DNA from: Candidatus Obscuribacterales bacterium
GTDB taxonomy: Bacteria > Cyanobacteriota > Vampirovibrionia > Obscuribacterales > Obscuribacteraceae
Direction of reading: 5' to 3'
Assembly (NCBI GenBank): GCA_021732025.1
Contig: JAKFVU010000002.1
Location: forward strand, 62,001-126,000
Length of the DNA stretch: 64,000 nt
The translations under genes and the position numbers were made by a program. Shown here piece after piece: positions 43,484 to 52,749 of this stretch. The first letter of the stretch is position 1; the number at the start of each line of letters is the position of its first letter. The notes beneath the pieces were generated by a model. The model did no database searches. It had not been told where the DNA came from and saw only the letters and a program-made list of their open reading frames with translations.

Positions 43484-45100
43484 ATGAAAACCGTACTAGT
43501 TAGCGTTACCGACAAAACCGGCCTCGACAACTTCATAACTCGCCTAGAGCGCTTCGACACTCTGCGGCTGATAGGCACAACCAGCACAGCTAAGTATTTA
43601 GAAGAAAAAGGCTTCAAGTGCACCAAGGTTGAAGAGTTGACAGGCTTCCCTGAAATTCTCTCTGGCCGCGTCAAAACATTGCACCCTAAAGTATTTGCCG
43701 GCATTCTCGCTAGACCAATCACTGAAGACCGCAGCTGTTTGGCTGAAATGGAAATTTCAGAAATCGACTTAGTTGTGGTCAATCTCTATGCCTTTGAAGA
43801 TGCCTTGAAAAAAGACCTAGCTGAGCAACCGATGGTTGAACAGATTGATGTAGGCGGCGTTGCTCTGCTGAGAGCAGCAGCTAAGAATTTCGAGCGCGTA
43901 GCTGTTATTAATGAACCTAGCCAATACGATAGTGTTATTGCCGCGATGGACGCTAACAAAGGCGAGATTCCTCTAGCCTTCCGCAGAAAGTTGGCTTATC
44001 AAGCATTCGCCCGCACAGCCAGCTATGACCAAAGTATTTCTACTTACTTAGGCAAGCTAGTGCAAAGTGAAAGTTCAGATAAAGGCTCAGCAAAAGATGC
44101 TAGCGAAGCTTCAGTGCCAGACTTTGCCGATAAGCTCACTATCAACCTCAAGCGCCAAGAGACTCTGCGCTACGGTGAAAATCCTCACCAAGCAGCGGCT
44201 TGGTACCAGCTAGAAAGCCCCATTTCAGTTCCGGGTCTAACATCAGAACTGCAAGCTTTCCCACCATTTGAACAATTGCAAGGCAAAGAAATGTCTTCCA
44301 ATAACATCACTGATACTTACGCTCTAGTCAAAATATTGCGTGAGTTAGTGGCACCAGCAGTGGTTGTCATCAAACATAATAACCCGTGCGGTGTGGCCCA
44401 AGCGAAAACTCTTGCTGAAGCATACGAACTAGCCTACGAATGCGACCCGATGTCAGCCTTTGGTGGCGTCTATGGCTTCACCGGCAAAGTCGATGCCGCC
44501 CTGGCAGAGCGCATCACCCGCAACTTTGTAGAAATTGTTCTTGCTCCTGAATATGACGAAGCCGCTCTTGAAGTATTCAAGAAAAAGAAAAATGTACGCG
44601 TTCTCAAAAGTACAGTTGACACAAAATTGGCTAAGCAGCGCGACTATAAACTGAAGCATCTATCAGATTATGGCTTCCTTTTAGAAGTCGACCAAGACGC
44701 TCCAGTTGAAGCCAGTACATTTACCTGCGTCACTGAGAAGAAGCCAGACCCAGCCTTGCAAAAAGACATTGCCTTCACTTGGTCGGTGGTCAAGCACCTA
44801 ACTTCAAATGCCATATTCGTCGCTAAAGACGGCCTCTCGCTCGGTTTCGGCATCGGCCAAACCAGCCGCATCGCCAGTACCGGAATCGCCCTGCGTCAAG
44901 CCGGGGAGAAATCAAAAGGTGCTGTTATGGCTAGCGAAGCATTCTTGCCAGCAACAGACAATATTGAAGCAGCAGCGGAAGCAGGTATCGCCGTCATCAT
45001 TCAACCCGGTGGCAGTATCAAAGACGCTGATGTCATCGCCGCCTGCAACAAGGCCGGAATTGCCATGGTCTTCACGGGCCAACGCTGCTTCAAGCACTAA
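43484..45100 (+). CDS. purH: Bifunctional AICAR transformylase/IMP cyclohydrolase
   Basis: 538 residues from the ATG of MKTVLVSVTDKTGLDNF, 8 nt after AAGGA; the track start overlaps purM and is rejected. N-terminal cyclohydrolase (SGRVKTLHPKVFAGIL, DLVVVNLYAFE, EQIDVGGVALLRAAAKN); C-terminal transformylase (LRYGENPHQAAAW, VVIKHNNPCGVA, GQTSRIAS, IQPGGSIKD). It formylates AICAR with 10-formyl-THF and closes it to IMP, the end product of the cluster. Last pur gene in the series; no terminator is seen before the esterase gene 28 nt on. Confidence 0.96.
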   Translation: MKTVLVSVTDKTGLDNFITRLERFDTLRLIGTTSTAKYLEEKGFKCTKVEELTGFPEILSGRVKTLHPKVFAGILARPITEDRSCLAEMEISEIDLVVVNLYAFEDALKKDLAEQPMVEQIDVGGVALLRAAAKNFERVAVINEPSQYDSVIAAMDANKGEIPLAFRRKLAYQAFARTASYDQSISTYLGKLVQSESSDKGSAKDASEASVPDFADKLTINLKRQETLRYGENPHQAAAWYQLESPISVPGLTSELQAFPPFEQLQGKEMSSNNITDTYALVKILRELVAPAVVVIKHNNPCGVAQAKTLAEAYELAYECDPMSAFGGVYGFTGKVDAALAERITRNFVEIVLAPEYDEAALEVFKKKKNVRVLKSTVDTKLAKQRDYKLKHLSDYGFLLEVDQDAPVEASTFTCVTEKKPDPALQKDIAFTWSVVKHLTSNAIFVAKDGLSLGFGIGQTSRIASTGIALRQAGEKSKGAVMASEAFLPATDNIEAAAEAGIAVIIQPGGSIKDADVIAACNKAGIAMVFTGQRCFKH

Positions 45101-45128
45101 CTCAAAACTACTGATTGGGAGACATAGA

Positions 45129-46079
45129 ATGAAAACTGGAAGTAGCAAAAAAATCGGAACTACCCTTGCGGCAATTTTGACACTTGCTGCTTCCAGTTTT
45201 CTTATCCCTTCAGCAGAAGCCAAAAAGAGCGCACCAAGAAAAATGAGTGACGATATCGAAAAGCTTGAGAATGTCAGCTATATGCCAGGGCAACCAAATG
45301 CTGACGATCGCGCACACATGTTCTGTCTCTACACACCAAAAGCACCAGCTGGTAAAAGCTTTCCCCTAATCATCTATGTTCATGGTGGCGGCTGGACCTC
45401 AAGACCAAACTCAATACCCCGCTGGGTACCCGACTTTGTTCGCAAGGGCTATGGCGTGGCCATAGTTTATTATCGCCTAGCCCAAGAAGGCATCTTCTCT
45501 TCTCAAATTGAGGACCTCAACACCGCTCTGCGCTATTTCAAAGGTAATGCCGACAAACTGCACATAGATACTAACCATATTGGCCTCTGGGGCCATTCAG
45601 CCGGTGGCCATCTGGTTGCCTTAATGGGTGCCTCAGCCAATAGCCCAGCCCTAGACATCGGCGGAGACAAAACTATCTCGCGTGACGTGCAGGCAGTCTG
45701 CGATTTTTCCGGACCGGCAAACTTGTATGATTTGGGCACGAAGAAGTATCCCAAGATGGAATGGGATACAGTCAGCCCTACTTCTTCTCTGTCACTACTT
45801 TTAGGTGGCACAGCCTCAACTCAAAAAGCTCGCGCACTTGAAGCAAGCCCCGACACTTATGTCTCTCCTGGTGACCCTCCTTTCTTGGTCATGCATGGCG
45901 AAAACGACAAGGTCGTGCCCGTGGAGCAAAGCGACGATCTAGTGGCAGCATTGAAGAAAGCAAACGTCGATACTACTTATATTCGCCTTCCTCATGAAGG
46001 TCACGACATCGAACATAGCAAAAATATCGAAACTGCTCGCAAGTTCTTTGATAAGCACTTGAAGGGCGATAAGCACTAG
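45129..46079 (+). CDS. Secreted alpha/beta-hydrolase (esterase of the BD-FAE type)
   Basis: 316 residues from ATG after GGGAG; the track start lies within purH. N-terminal signal: KKIGTTLAAILTLAASSFLIPSAEA. Oxyanion HGGGWTS, nucleophile elbow GHSAGG, Asp in HGENDKVVP and His in PHEGHDIE complete the triad, typical of the carboxylesterase/feruloyl-acetyl-xylan esterase-like group. Substrate unknown; presumably acts on ester bonds outside the cell or in the periplasm. It may be read through from the pur transcript but has no functional link to it. Confidence 0.86.
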   Translation: MKTGSSKKIGTTLAAILTLAASSFLIPSAEAKKSAPRKMSDDIEKLENVSYMPGQPNADDRAHMFCLYTPKAPAGKSFPLIIYVHGGGWTSRPNSIPRWVPDFVRKGYGVAIVYYRLAQEGIFSSQIEDLNTALRYFKGNADKLHIDTNHIGLWGHSAGGHLVALMGASANSPALDIGGDKTISRDVQAVCDFSGPANLYDLGTKKYPKMEWDTVSPTSSLSLLLGGTASTQKARALEASPDTYVSPGDPPFLVMHGENDKVVPVEQSDDLVAALKKANVDTTYIRLPHEGHDIEHSKNIETARKFFDKHLKGDKH

Positions 46080-46133
46080 GGACAGATTTTCTCGGAAAAA
46101 TCGCGCTGTTTATTTTTGTATTTTCCATGCAAT

Positions 46134-46169
46134 AAATGTCAGACTTTCTTGAGAAAATCGGACATTTTA
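46134..46169. terminator. Bidirectional terminator hairpin between convergent genes
   Basis: AAATGTC and GACATTT (7 bp), then GA/TC and TTT/AAA after single mismatches, make a long imperfect hairpin centred on CTTGAG; TTTTAT follows on the plus side and the other arm gives an AT-rich tail on the minus side. It lies between the esterase and the unknown secreted protein gene, which converge here. GATTTTCTC at 46085 repeats inverted as GAGAAAATC at 46151. Confidence 0.6.
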
Positions 46170-46190
46170 TAAGGCAGTTCGCGAAGACTA

Positions 46191-47219
46191 TCAAATATAA
46201 GCATTGTGGCCTGCTCCGCCGAGAGTCGTCAACGGCAAGCCGAACTTAGCCTCTCGACTTCCCTGATCAACAATAGTTCTTACTCTAAGTTCATTAGGCG
46301 AAGGCGTACTGAGAATACACGGACATAATTGAATACACTCCGAATGAGTTTCCCAGTATTTTCTCAACTGCAAAGCTTTGGCGTCATTCGAGTAATAGCT
46401 AACAACGAGTTCTTTTCGCACAAGCTGATAAGAAGCGGCATAGCCAATTGGCCTGCGGTCAGAATACAAACTATCATTAGCCGGATCGCCAATACTATTT
46501 GCCATCACAGCGCTATCCCCTTTCGCTTTGGTTGTATCTCGAAGTACAAATAAAGTAGCTGAGCGGGGAATGGCTTTCCACAGAAGAGGCTTGAGAAGCG
46601 CGGCCTGTGGCTCACCATTTTTAGACCTCTGCAAAACTGCTGTCAAATATGTTAGGTCCGTAGCCCAAAGTACTACATCTTTCTGTGGTGAACAGAAGTA
46701 GAAAGGAAGTAGATCATCTTGCATTTGCCTCTGAAAGCACAACAACTCTACGCCCTGCACTAATGTTTTACTACTGCAATTTGCTCGCGCAAAAGCAAGC
46801 ATTTGCGAGCTACTAACAGGAGATGATTTATCAACAAGAAGAATGGAGCAGCCATCAAAGGGGAACACTCCGAGATTCTTAGGACGACGAAAATTGCATG
46901 ATCCTGCCACAACTCGATTGAATTTGACACCGTCCCACCAGGCATAGTCGGGAAATAAACTTCCAATGCTCGTCATGCGATGCGCAAAAGATGTTGGCGT
47001 AGGTTCCGGGTATTTGGTTTTAACGTCAACTGTTACTGGCGTCTGGGTAACGATGAGAGTTTCAGTATTTGCCGGCAACCAACGGATGAATTCTGCCACA
47101 GGCTCTTCCAACCCCATAGAAAACTTTGGCAAAGCCTTGTTATCAACTTTGACTGGAGCGGCATAGGCTTGACTGCATGCCAAAACCCATAGAGTGACGA
47201 CAACCAATTTCAATTTCAA
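46191..47219 (-). CDS. Secreted protein of unknown function
   Basis: 342 residues. Signal peptide MKLKLVVVTLWVLACSQAYAAP with clear AYA-AP cleavage. The mature part has beta-rich sequence with paired Cys (GSCNFRRP, DGCSILL, ANCSSK, LLCFQR, CIQLCPC) that may form disulfides outside the cell. Also TETLIVTQTPVTV near the N-terminus. I do not recognise a family. It is divergent from the small membrane protein gene over 170 nt. Confidence 0.65.
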   Translation of the reverse strand: MKLKLVVVTLWVLACSQAYAAPVKVDNKALPKFSMGLEEPVAEFIRWLPANTETLIVTQTPVTVDVKTKYPEPTPTSFAHRMTSIGSLFPDYAWWDGVKFNRVVAGSCNFRRPKNLGVFPFDGCSILLVDKSSPVSSSQMLAFARANCSSKTLVQGVELLCFQRQMQDDLLPFYFCSPQKDVVLWATDLTYLTAVLQRSKNGEPQAALLKPLLWKAIPRSATLFVLRDTTKAKGDSAVMANSIGDPANDSLYSDRRPIGYAASYQLVRKELVVSYYSNDAKALQLRKYWETHSECIQLCPCILSTPSPNELRVRTIVDQGSREAKFGLPLTTLGGAGHNAYI

Positions 47220-47389
47220 GTTTTTTCTCCAGAATGACCTGCAGTCATCCTAGCGACCTACCAACTAATTTCCGCACCAGGGAAAACACTTCGGCCACTG
47301 TGGGTAGTACATGTCGGCATCACTGCGGTCGACTATATTAATTACTACGCTAGTTCAAATTATCCTCTGGTATTTTTAGAGAGTAAGAA

Positions 47390-48058
47390 ATGTTTGAAAA
47401 GTTTCTCGCTAAAACGGGCAATGCCTTGCACTGGCTGATGATACTTTTCGTTTTTCAAGGGATCATCGGAGGATTTTCAATCCACCAAGGATATTGGCAA
47501 ATTGATTCACCATGGGCGGTTAACTTTCTAAACTATGCGAAGCAGGCATTGAGATTATTCATATGCTATCGCCTAATAAAACCTGCCGGCGTTCAGGATA
47601 TCAAGGCTTTAATCATTCTATTTCTAATACCAAGTAGTAGTGTCTTTTATGCCTGTTTCAACAATTTAGACATTGAAATTGCCTTAATTACCTGCCGGTG
47701 GCATCGATACTCGAGAATTCCTGCCGCACTCTGGGTGGCCTTAAGCTGCACGATTTGGTGCCATTGGCCAGCCTACATATTGGGTTGCAACCTGTCTACT
47801 TATTTGACGACCAAGGAAGGAGTGTTCGTCGGCACAACCGATGGTATCTATAATCTATACAAATATCCCAGGCACTATCAAGCTAAAGGCTATCCCTATG
47901 CTCTGTTCCGAGAGCTAACTTTATTTCCCGGAGTCAAGCTGGTCAAAGACTTAGATGACTGCCTAAGCAAAGGTGCTGTATCGGTCAGACGGTCAGAAGA
48001 TGGAAATTATCATATCGAAGGTGGCGTCCCATTTACGAAACAGCGATCTAAATATTGA
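47390..48058 (+). CDS. Membrane protein of unknown function
   Basis: 222 residues. Four hydrophobic segments: WLMILFVFQGIIGGF, a helix at NFLNYAKQALRLFICY, ALIILFLIPSSSVFYA and IPAALWVALSCTIWCHWPAYIL. A hydrophilic C-terminal part of about 80 residues ends in VSVRRSEDGNYHIEGGVPF. The start ATG has GAGAGTAAG upstream. No family recognised. Convergent with the next gene, 4 nt apart. Confidence 0.55.
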   Translation: MFEKFLAKTGNALHWLMILFVFQGIIGGFSIHQGYWQIDSPWAVNFLNYAKQALRLFICYRLIKPAGVQDIKALIILFLIPSSSVFYACFNNLDIEIALITCRWHRYSRIPAALWVALSCTIWCHWPAYILGCNLSTYLTTKEGVFVGTTDGIYNLYKYPRHYQAKGYPYALFRELTLFPGVKLVKDLDDCLSKGAVSVRRSEDGNYHIEGGVPFTKQRSKY

Positions 48059-48062
48059 CGTC

Positions 48063-48704
48063 CTAAAATGACTTGATTGCGCTCAAGATTTTCTTTATAC
48101 GCGAAATATCGATTGTAGAATTTTGATTCTGCTTTTGTACCCATAGAAAAAGATATTTACCTGTTTTAGAACTTTGAGCAATACCGCAAAAGGTATTATC
48201 TACAATTAAATCAGGGCCCAATATTTCTGAGTGGCCAATCGAATAGTACATAGTCTCATTGCCAAAACTTAGTTGATCAGTTATATGAGGCTCTAACCGA
48301 TCTTTGCTAGCTCTGACCAAGGCTTGCTTAACCTCACTCACTTTTTCTTCGGTTCTAAGAGCTGCCGGATCTATACCGCGCTTCTTCATTGGATCGTCCG
48401 AAGATGTGAATGAATAGAATGCTTGAGTAACCTCATCGTCAAACTGCACGATTGGAAACCCTTTTACATCATAAGCAGACGAGTAGGTGAAGCCTTTCGG
48501 CAGAGGCTCTGCAATGGTCATAAAGGTTGCTGCCACCGATTTGACATGGGCAGGGTTACTTACCGACAAGAAAACAACTACGCCTGCAATTATCAGACCG
48601 GTCACACAAAGCGTTGCGAAAATGCCAAATCCAATGGCAACGTTAACAAGGATCTTCGTTTTGTTGCTCTTTTCCACGATTGCGTGCCTCACAATTTTTC
48701 TCAT
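48063..48704 (-). CDS. Single-pass membrane protein of unknown function
   Basis: 213 residues with a basic N-terminus and one TM helix (VAIGFGIFATLCVTGLIIAGVVVFL, about 22-46). The remaining 165 residues look like a single alpha/beta domain, presumably outside: LPKGFTYSSAYDVKGFPIVQF, MYYSIGHSEILG, KTGKYLFLWVQKQ. The last helix DISRIKKILSAIKSF is amphipathic. No family recognised. Divergent from the following small protein gene. Confidence 0.62.
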   Translation of the reverse strand: MRKIVRHAIVEKSNKTKILVNVAIGFGIFATLCVTGLIIAGVVVFLSVSNPAHVKSVAATFMTIAEPLPKGFTYSSAYDVKGFPIVQFDDEVTQAFYSFTSSDDPMKKRGIDPAALRTEEKVSEVKQALVRASKDRLEPHITDQLSFGNETMYYSIGHSEILGPDLIVDNTFCGIAQSSKTGKYLFLWVQKQNQNSTIDISRIKKILSAIKSF

Positions 48705-48889
48705 TTCGAAGCTTCGACAAGCCTGGCATGTTCACTATATCATTGGCTATAGCGCATATTTTGCCTGATCCAAAAGTCAAAATCACCAATTCTTGCGCAC
48801 CCGACCAGGCGTTAAGTGACCTAAACGTAGATTTAACGACCGCTCGATTACATTGCCATAAGAAGGACCCCCACCGAGGCAAGAATCAA

Positions 48890-49345
48890 ATGGTTGAATT
48901 AAAGGGCGACAAACCGGCCACACCAAGCGTAGCTCAAGAAGTTCCAGACAATGCGCTGTTTCAAGACTATTTGAAGTTGACCCGAGCTGGCGAAGTTGGT
49001 TCCGACGGCAAGGCGATATTTGTTACCCCACCTAGCAAACCAATGCCTGAGGCGGTCTTAGCCAAGGAGATCGGCCAACAGCTGAAAGAGAATGGCGATG
49101 CCAAATCAATCATGCCTTCAACACAGTACCTTTTATCTACGCTCTCAGAAGCTGATGAGATAGAAAATTCCCTCGATTGGTTGCAAGATAAGCTAGATAA
49201 ACAGTTGGAGAAAACGCCCTGGTCAGTCAATTTTAAGTACGACCGGGAGAACGACAGTCTTGAAATGAAGGCTACCAACAAAGATGATCCATCCAAAAAC
49301 TTGACTGTAAACGAACCTCGGGAGCACGCACGCTTAGAATTTTGA
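48890..49345 (+). CDS. Small soluble protein of unknown function
   Basis: 151 residues from the ATG of MVELKGDKPATPSVAQ, 10 nt after GAGG; the longer track start crosses the divergent gene and gives unlikely sequence. Acidic, helix-rich: MPEAVLAKEIGQQLKENGD, EADEIENSLDWLQDKLDKQLEKT, then a short beta hairpin PWSVNFKYDRENDSLEMKAT. No signal peptide, TM segment or known motif. Role unknown. Confidence 0.55.
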   Translation: MVELKGDKPATPSVAQEVPDNALFQDYLKLTRAGEVGSDGKAIFVTPPSKPMPEAVLAKEIGQQLKENGDAKSIMPSTQYLLSTLSEADEIENSLDWLQDKLDKQLEKTPWSVNFKYDRENDSLEMKATNKDDPSKNLTVNEPREHARLEF

Positions 49346-49419
49346 TGCTTCGACTGTTTGAGAAATGGCACAGATAAATGAGACTTGTGCATTTACTCAC
49401 AACTTGATAGCTTAGTTCT

Positions 49420-50388
49420 ATGATTGAGCAAGCTGTAAACCGCAAGAACACTTCCGACTTCCATTTAAGGCGAAGAGCGCTACAACATCTATTATTCACT
49501 GCCTTGATTCTCGTTACAGCAGGCCATGCGGCTCATGCAGTGCCACAGGAGACTAGACAACAAATTGCTGCAAGGCTGACAGAGCGCGGGATGAAAATGA
49601 TGGACCGCGGTGACTACAAAGGGGCGCGCGCACCGCTACTGGAGGCACTGCAGTATGAGCCAAAGAATCCCCGCATTTACTGGGGGCTGGCCCGCTCTAG
49701 TTACAACACAATGGACCGCTACAGCCAGGGCTTAGATGAAGCAGAAAAATATCTAAAAAAAGCTATTTCTCTTAATCCGGCTTACAGCAACTCTTATGTT
49801 CAGATGACCGAGATCAAGAACATACAAGGCAAATACGATGAAGCAATTACCTGGGCAGACAAAGGAATTGCTTGCCAGCCACCGCAGATGGAGTGCTACC
49901 CACACAAAGCTGTTGCTCTAAGCAATTTGCACCGCCACGACCAAGCCCTTGCTTGCATCGATAAATATCTATCTTACAAGGGAAAAGACGTAAGTTTTGA
50001 CGCTCTGGAAATTAGAGCTTCTGTACTCGAAAACGCAGGACGATACAGTGCGGCAATAGCCGCATACGAAACTTGCTATCAACTAAAAAAACAAGACACC
50101 TATCTCTTGCGCCAAGTTACCTGTTATGACTTACTAAATAAGCCGCTTGAAGCCGTTAAGGTCTTGGATAAGCTGATTGCTACTAACCCTAGCGACGACA
50201 CAGCGTTAGTAAAGCGCGCCAAGTTTTATATCAAAGCTGGAAAGCTGGAGCTAGCGTTGGCTGACTACAATAAAGCTATCAAAGAAATGTCTGGTGCAAC
50301 GTATTATAGAGAGAGAGCCGCTCTCCACAAAAAAATGGGACATATGGATCTTTATGCTAAAGATATGAAGGCAGCAGAGGACGATTAG
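49420..50388 (+). CDS. Exported TPR-repeat protein
   Basis: 322 residues. N-terminal signal or anchor: RRRALQHLLFTALILVTAGHAAHAVPQ with AHA cleavage context. The mature part is six or seven TPR units: GDYKGARAPLLEALQYEPKNPRIYWGLARSS, KYLKKAISLNPAYSNSYVQMTEI, RAKFYIKAGKLELALADYNKAIKE. A periplasmic or surface scaffold is probable. Convergent with the 748-residue protein gene. Confidence 0.78.
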   Translation: MIEQAVNRKNTSDFHLRRRALQHLLFTALILVTAGHAAHAVPQETRQQIAARLTERGMKMMDRGDYKGARAPLLEALQYEPKNPRIYWGLARSSYNTMDRYSQGLDEAEKYLKKAISLNPAYSNSYVQMTEIKNIQGKYDEAITWADKGIACQPPQMECYPHKAVALSNLHRHDQALACIDKYLSYKGKDVSFDALEIRASVLENAGRYSAAIAAYETCYQLKKQDTYLLRQVTCYDLLNKPLEAVKVLDKLIATNPSDDTALVKRAKFYIKAGKLELALADYNKAIKEMSGATYYRERAALHKKMGHMDLYAKDMKAAEDD

Positions 50389-50397
50389 AGGTTACCA

Positions 50398-50440
50398 GCA
50401 TTAATGCATAGGTAAAAGCGGAAAATACCCTACCTAATGC
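50398..50440. other. Nested inverted repeats between convergent genes
   Basis: GCATTAATGC is a perfect 10-bp palindrome, and GCATAGGTA can pair with TACCTAATGC (one bulge) just after it. This may be a termination structure for either gene; there is no strong T-run. Confidence 0.35.
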
Positions 50441-52680
50441 GCCAATATGTGCCGCTTGGTCGTCCAGCCAACAAAGCGCTGAGCTGGTTCAATCTCTTCT
50501 GTCTGCGCCTGCTTTAGCGCTTTCAGTATAGGAGAAAATCTTTCACTAAAATCAGTGTCTTGTTTGAGCATGTGTTCGTCCATCCAAACAAAAAGCGAGT
50601 CTTGCTTCTGCTTGTCTAGCAGCGACAAGAAAAATATCATCTGGCGCCAGGCATATGCAGTGTTCTTAAGCACTCTCAGTTGCGCAGAATACTCGCATGG
50701 CCCCTGCTGCTCGCGACAAATCCATACGAAACAAACTTTGACTAACTCTTCAAGATCCAAAGATGGATCTTCTGATAGTTTCAGTTCGCTAAACAGTGCA
50801 GCTAAATTGTGGCTAGTTAAAATCTGTTCTTGCTCAATTACAGCACCATTGGCAGCTACTGAAAAGTGACCCAAAGCAACTCCAGCTCTTTGCTGACATA
50901 GTTTGGCAAAATGGTCACTTTTTGAATCTACCAGGGCAAAGTCTGAGAGAGAATAATAGTTGAAGTAGATGGTGCCTTTCAAATACTTAGCCGTGAGAGC
51001 TGCCGCAGCGGTAAACTTCGGGCTGAACTTGCCCATGAAAATATCAGCCGCCAACTCTTCCACTATGGGCAGAGTCAAACCGGCAGCCTTGGCCAATGAA
51101 GCAATTTCACCAATTAGTTTATTGGGCAAAAGTTGCTGCGGAAAACTCTTGAAGTTGGTGGCACATACCAATGTCAATTTTTCCTTTGCCAACTCTTTTA
51201 CTTCGCCCTTGTATTTCTCGAGTGCATTCACCCATGGCAGTTCAGATATTTGTACCTGCTTGGCTAAGTTGAAGAGCAAAAGAGAGCGGCGCGTTTTGAA
51301 CGCTGAATAAGTAGCAGCGTAAAGTGCTTGCAAAGCCTGGTCGTCAAAGGCACAGGCCTGTACCTGAGCACTAATTTGAGTAACAACTCCGGCTAACTGC
51401 TCAGATGAAGAAACAAGTTCACTCTCTATCAACTCATTAAGCGGCATCTTGACAGAGCGTAAAGCTTTGAACTTGAATGTCTCTGGTAACTCGCATCCAG
51501 ACAAAAGAGGCATAAACATTGCTTCTGAGCTTTCACTTTCGGCAGCAGTTATGGGATAAAAAATATCAGACAACGAGGTGAGGGCATCAACCTTTAACTT
51601 TTCAATTCTAGCTAACATTACCGGGGCTAGCTGGAAGGTGCCTGGCTGAGCAGCAACCACTCGCTGAACTTCTCTTATTTGCTCAGACTTGGTTGAGCCA
51701 GGCAGGCCTCTAGCCACTTCTATCTGTTGCAATATTGCCCGAATCATACCAACATCACGGCCGCTTAGTGATCTGCGATCTTTCACCGACAGACTAAGAC
51801 ACTTAAACAAATGTGCGGCATTGCCCTTGCCTGTAGACTTCTTGCGGGCAAATTGCAGCTGAGATTCAGCCTTTGTTAAATCGAACAGAAGCTTAGTAGC
51901 TCTATCATTCCAACTTTCTGGATAAGTTTGACAGGGCCAGCCATCTTCAATAGTTTCGGCAAAAAGCGAAACGGCTCGATCGTAAAGAGGAAGCAATGAC
52001 AATGCTTCTCTTTGGCATTCTACAGATCGACTGCCTTTAACATTGCTAAAGTCAGCGCGAGTTTTTGCCATGCTCTGTAGATAAACTAAATCGCTAGCAG
52101 TCAGAGGCTCTGTGCTAGGAATTGGGTAAAAGCGCAGCCGCGAAAAGAAGGGCGCAATATGCTCCACGACTACTTTGGCAGCCTCATTTGCACCTTGACT
52201 AAACAAGTATGCCACCACCAGTAAGGCGCTCTCTTCTGGAACATCGATACGATAACGCTTGCTGGCGAGCATTTCATTCAACTTAGCCATTCCCTCAGTG
52301 CTGAGAAAATAGGCATTGAGAGCTGCGCGCAGGGGTATACCAGATGCGATATTTAGGCCTTCGGCGAGCTTGAGCTCATGGTCTTGTATTTCGCCCTCCG
52401 CCAGAAGGCGACCTGTGGCAAAGCCACCTTGGGAAACTTCCAGAGTAGCCCAAGCAGGCACGTCAACTACAGGCACCCGACTGCCAATATTAAGCTGTCC
52501 AGTGAGTATTCCACTGGCAACACGCATCCACTTAGCTAATTTGCTTTTCGCCTGCTCTTCAGCTTTAAAATCAGATTTGCCGTCGGCACCAGTGCGTTGA
52601 GCTCGTGCGACAGCGCTGAGGGCGCGAGCTAACTGGGCAGAAACATATTCGGCATTAACCTCAATTCTTGTCTCATCCAT
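50434..52680 (-). CDS. Large protein of unknown function (748 aa)
   Basis: 748 residues, no signal peptide and no TM segment, mostly helical. Stretches that look conserved rather than random: GIPLRAALNAYFLSTEGMAKL, YRIDVPEESALLVVAYLF, FFSRLRFYPIPS, YSAFKTRRSLLLFNLAKQVQ followed by ELPWVNALEKY, AADIFMGKFSPKF and IYFNYYSL. From memory, similar runs occur in large unannotated proteins of other phyla including Actinobacteria, but I cannot name a domain or function. It lies alone, between an exported TPR protein and fhs, with an ordinary start (ATG) and no sign of decay. Confidence 0.75.
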   Translation of the reverse strand: MDETRIEVNAEYVSAQLARALSAVARAQRTGADGKSDFKAEEQAKSKLAKWMRVASGILTGQLNIGSRVPVVDVPAWATLEVSQGGFATGRLLAEGEIQDHELKLAEGLNIASGIPLRAALNAYFLSTEGMAKLNEMLASKRYRIDVPEESALLVVAYLFSQGANEAAKVVVEHIAPFFSRLRFYPIPSTEPLTASDLVYLQSMAKTRADFSNVKGSRSVECQREALSLLPLYDRAVSLFAETIEDGWPCQTYPESWNDRATKLLFDLTKAESQLQFARKKSTGKGNAAHLFKCLSLSVKDRRSLSGRDVGMIRAILQQIEVARGLPGSTKSEQIREVQRVVAAQPGTFQLAPVMLARIEKLKVDALTSLSDIFYPITAAESESSEAMFMPLLSGCELPETFKFKALRSVKMPLNELIESELVSSSEQLAGVVTQISAQVQACAFDDQALQALYAATYSAFKTRRSLLLFNLAKQVQISELPWVNALEKYKGEVKELAKEKLTLVCATNFKSFPQQLLPNKLIGEIASLAKAAGLTLPIVEELAADIFMGKFSPKFTAAAALTAKYLKGTIYFNYYSLSDFALVDSKSDHFAKLCQQRAGVALGHFSVAANGAVIEQEQILTSHNLAALFSELKLSEDPSLDLEELVKVCFVWICREQQGPCEYSAQLRVLKNTAYAWRQMIFFLSLLDKQKQDSLFVWMDEHMLKQDTDFSERFSPILKALKQAQTEEIEPAQRFVGWTTKRHILAH

Positions 52681-52749
52681 TTTTTCATCTCATCTAAGTT
52701 TGGTTCAAGAAATCAGTGGAAGTGAGCGAATTAATAAAAGCGAGCGATA

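Noticed and set aside
44808-45128. Long N-terminal extension of the esterase ORF
   Set aside because: It lies within purH; signal peptide and ribosome site support the ATG at 45129.
48680-48889. N-terminal 70 residues of the ORF from 48680
   Set aside because: They cross the divergent gene start and look non-coding; a ribosome site supports 48890.
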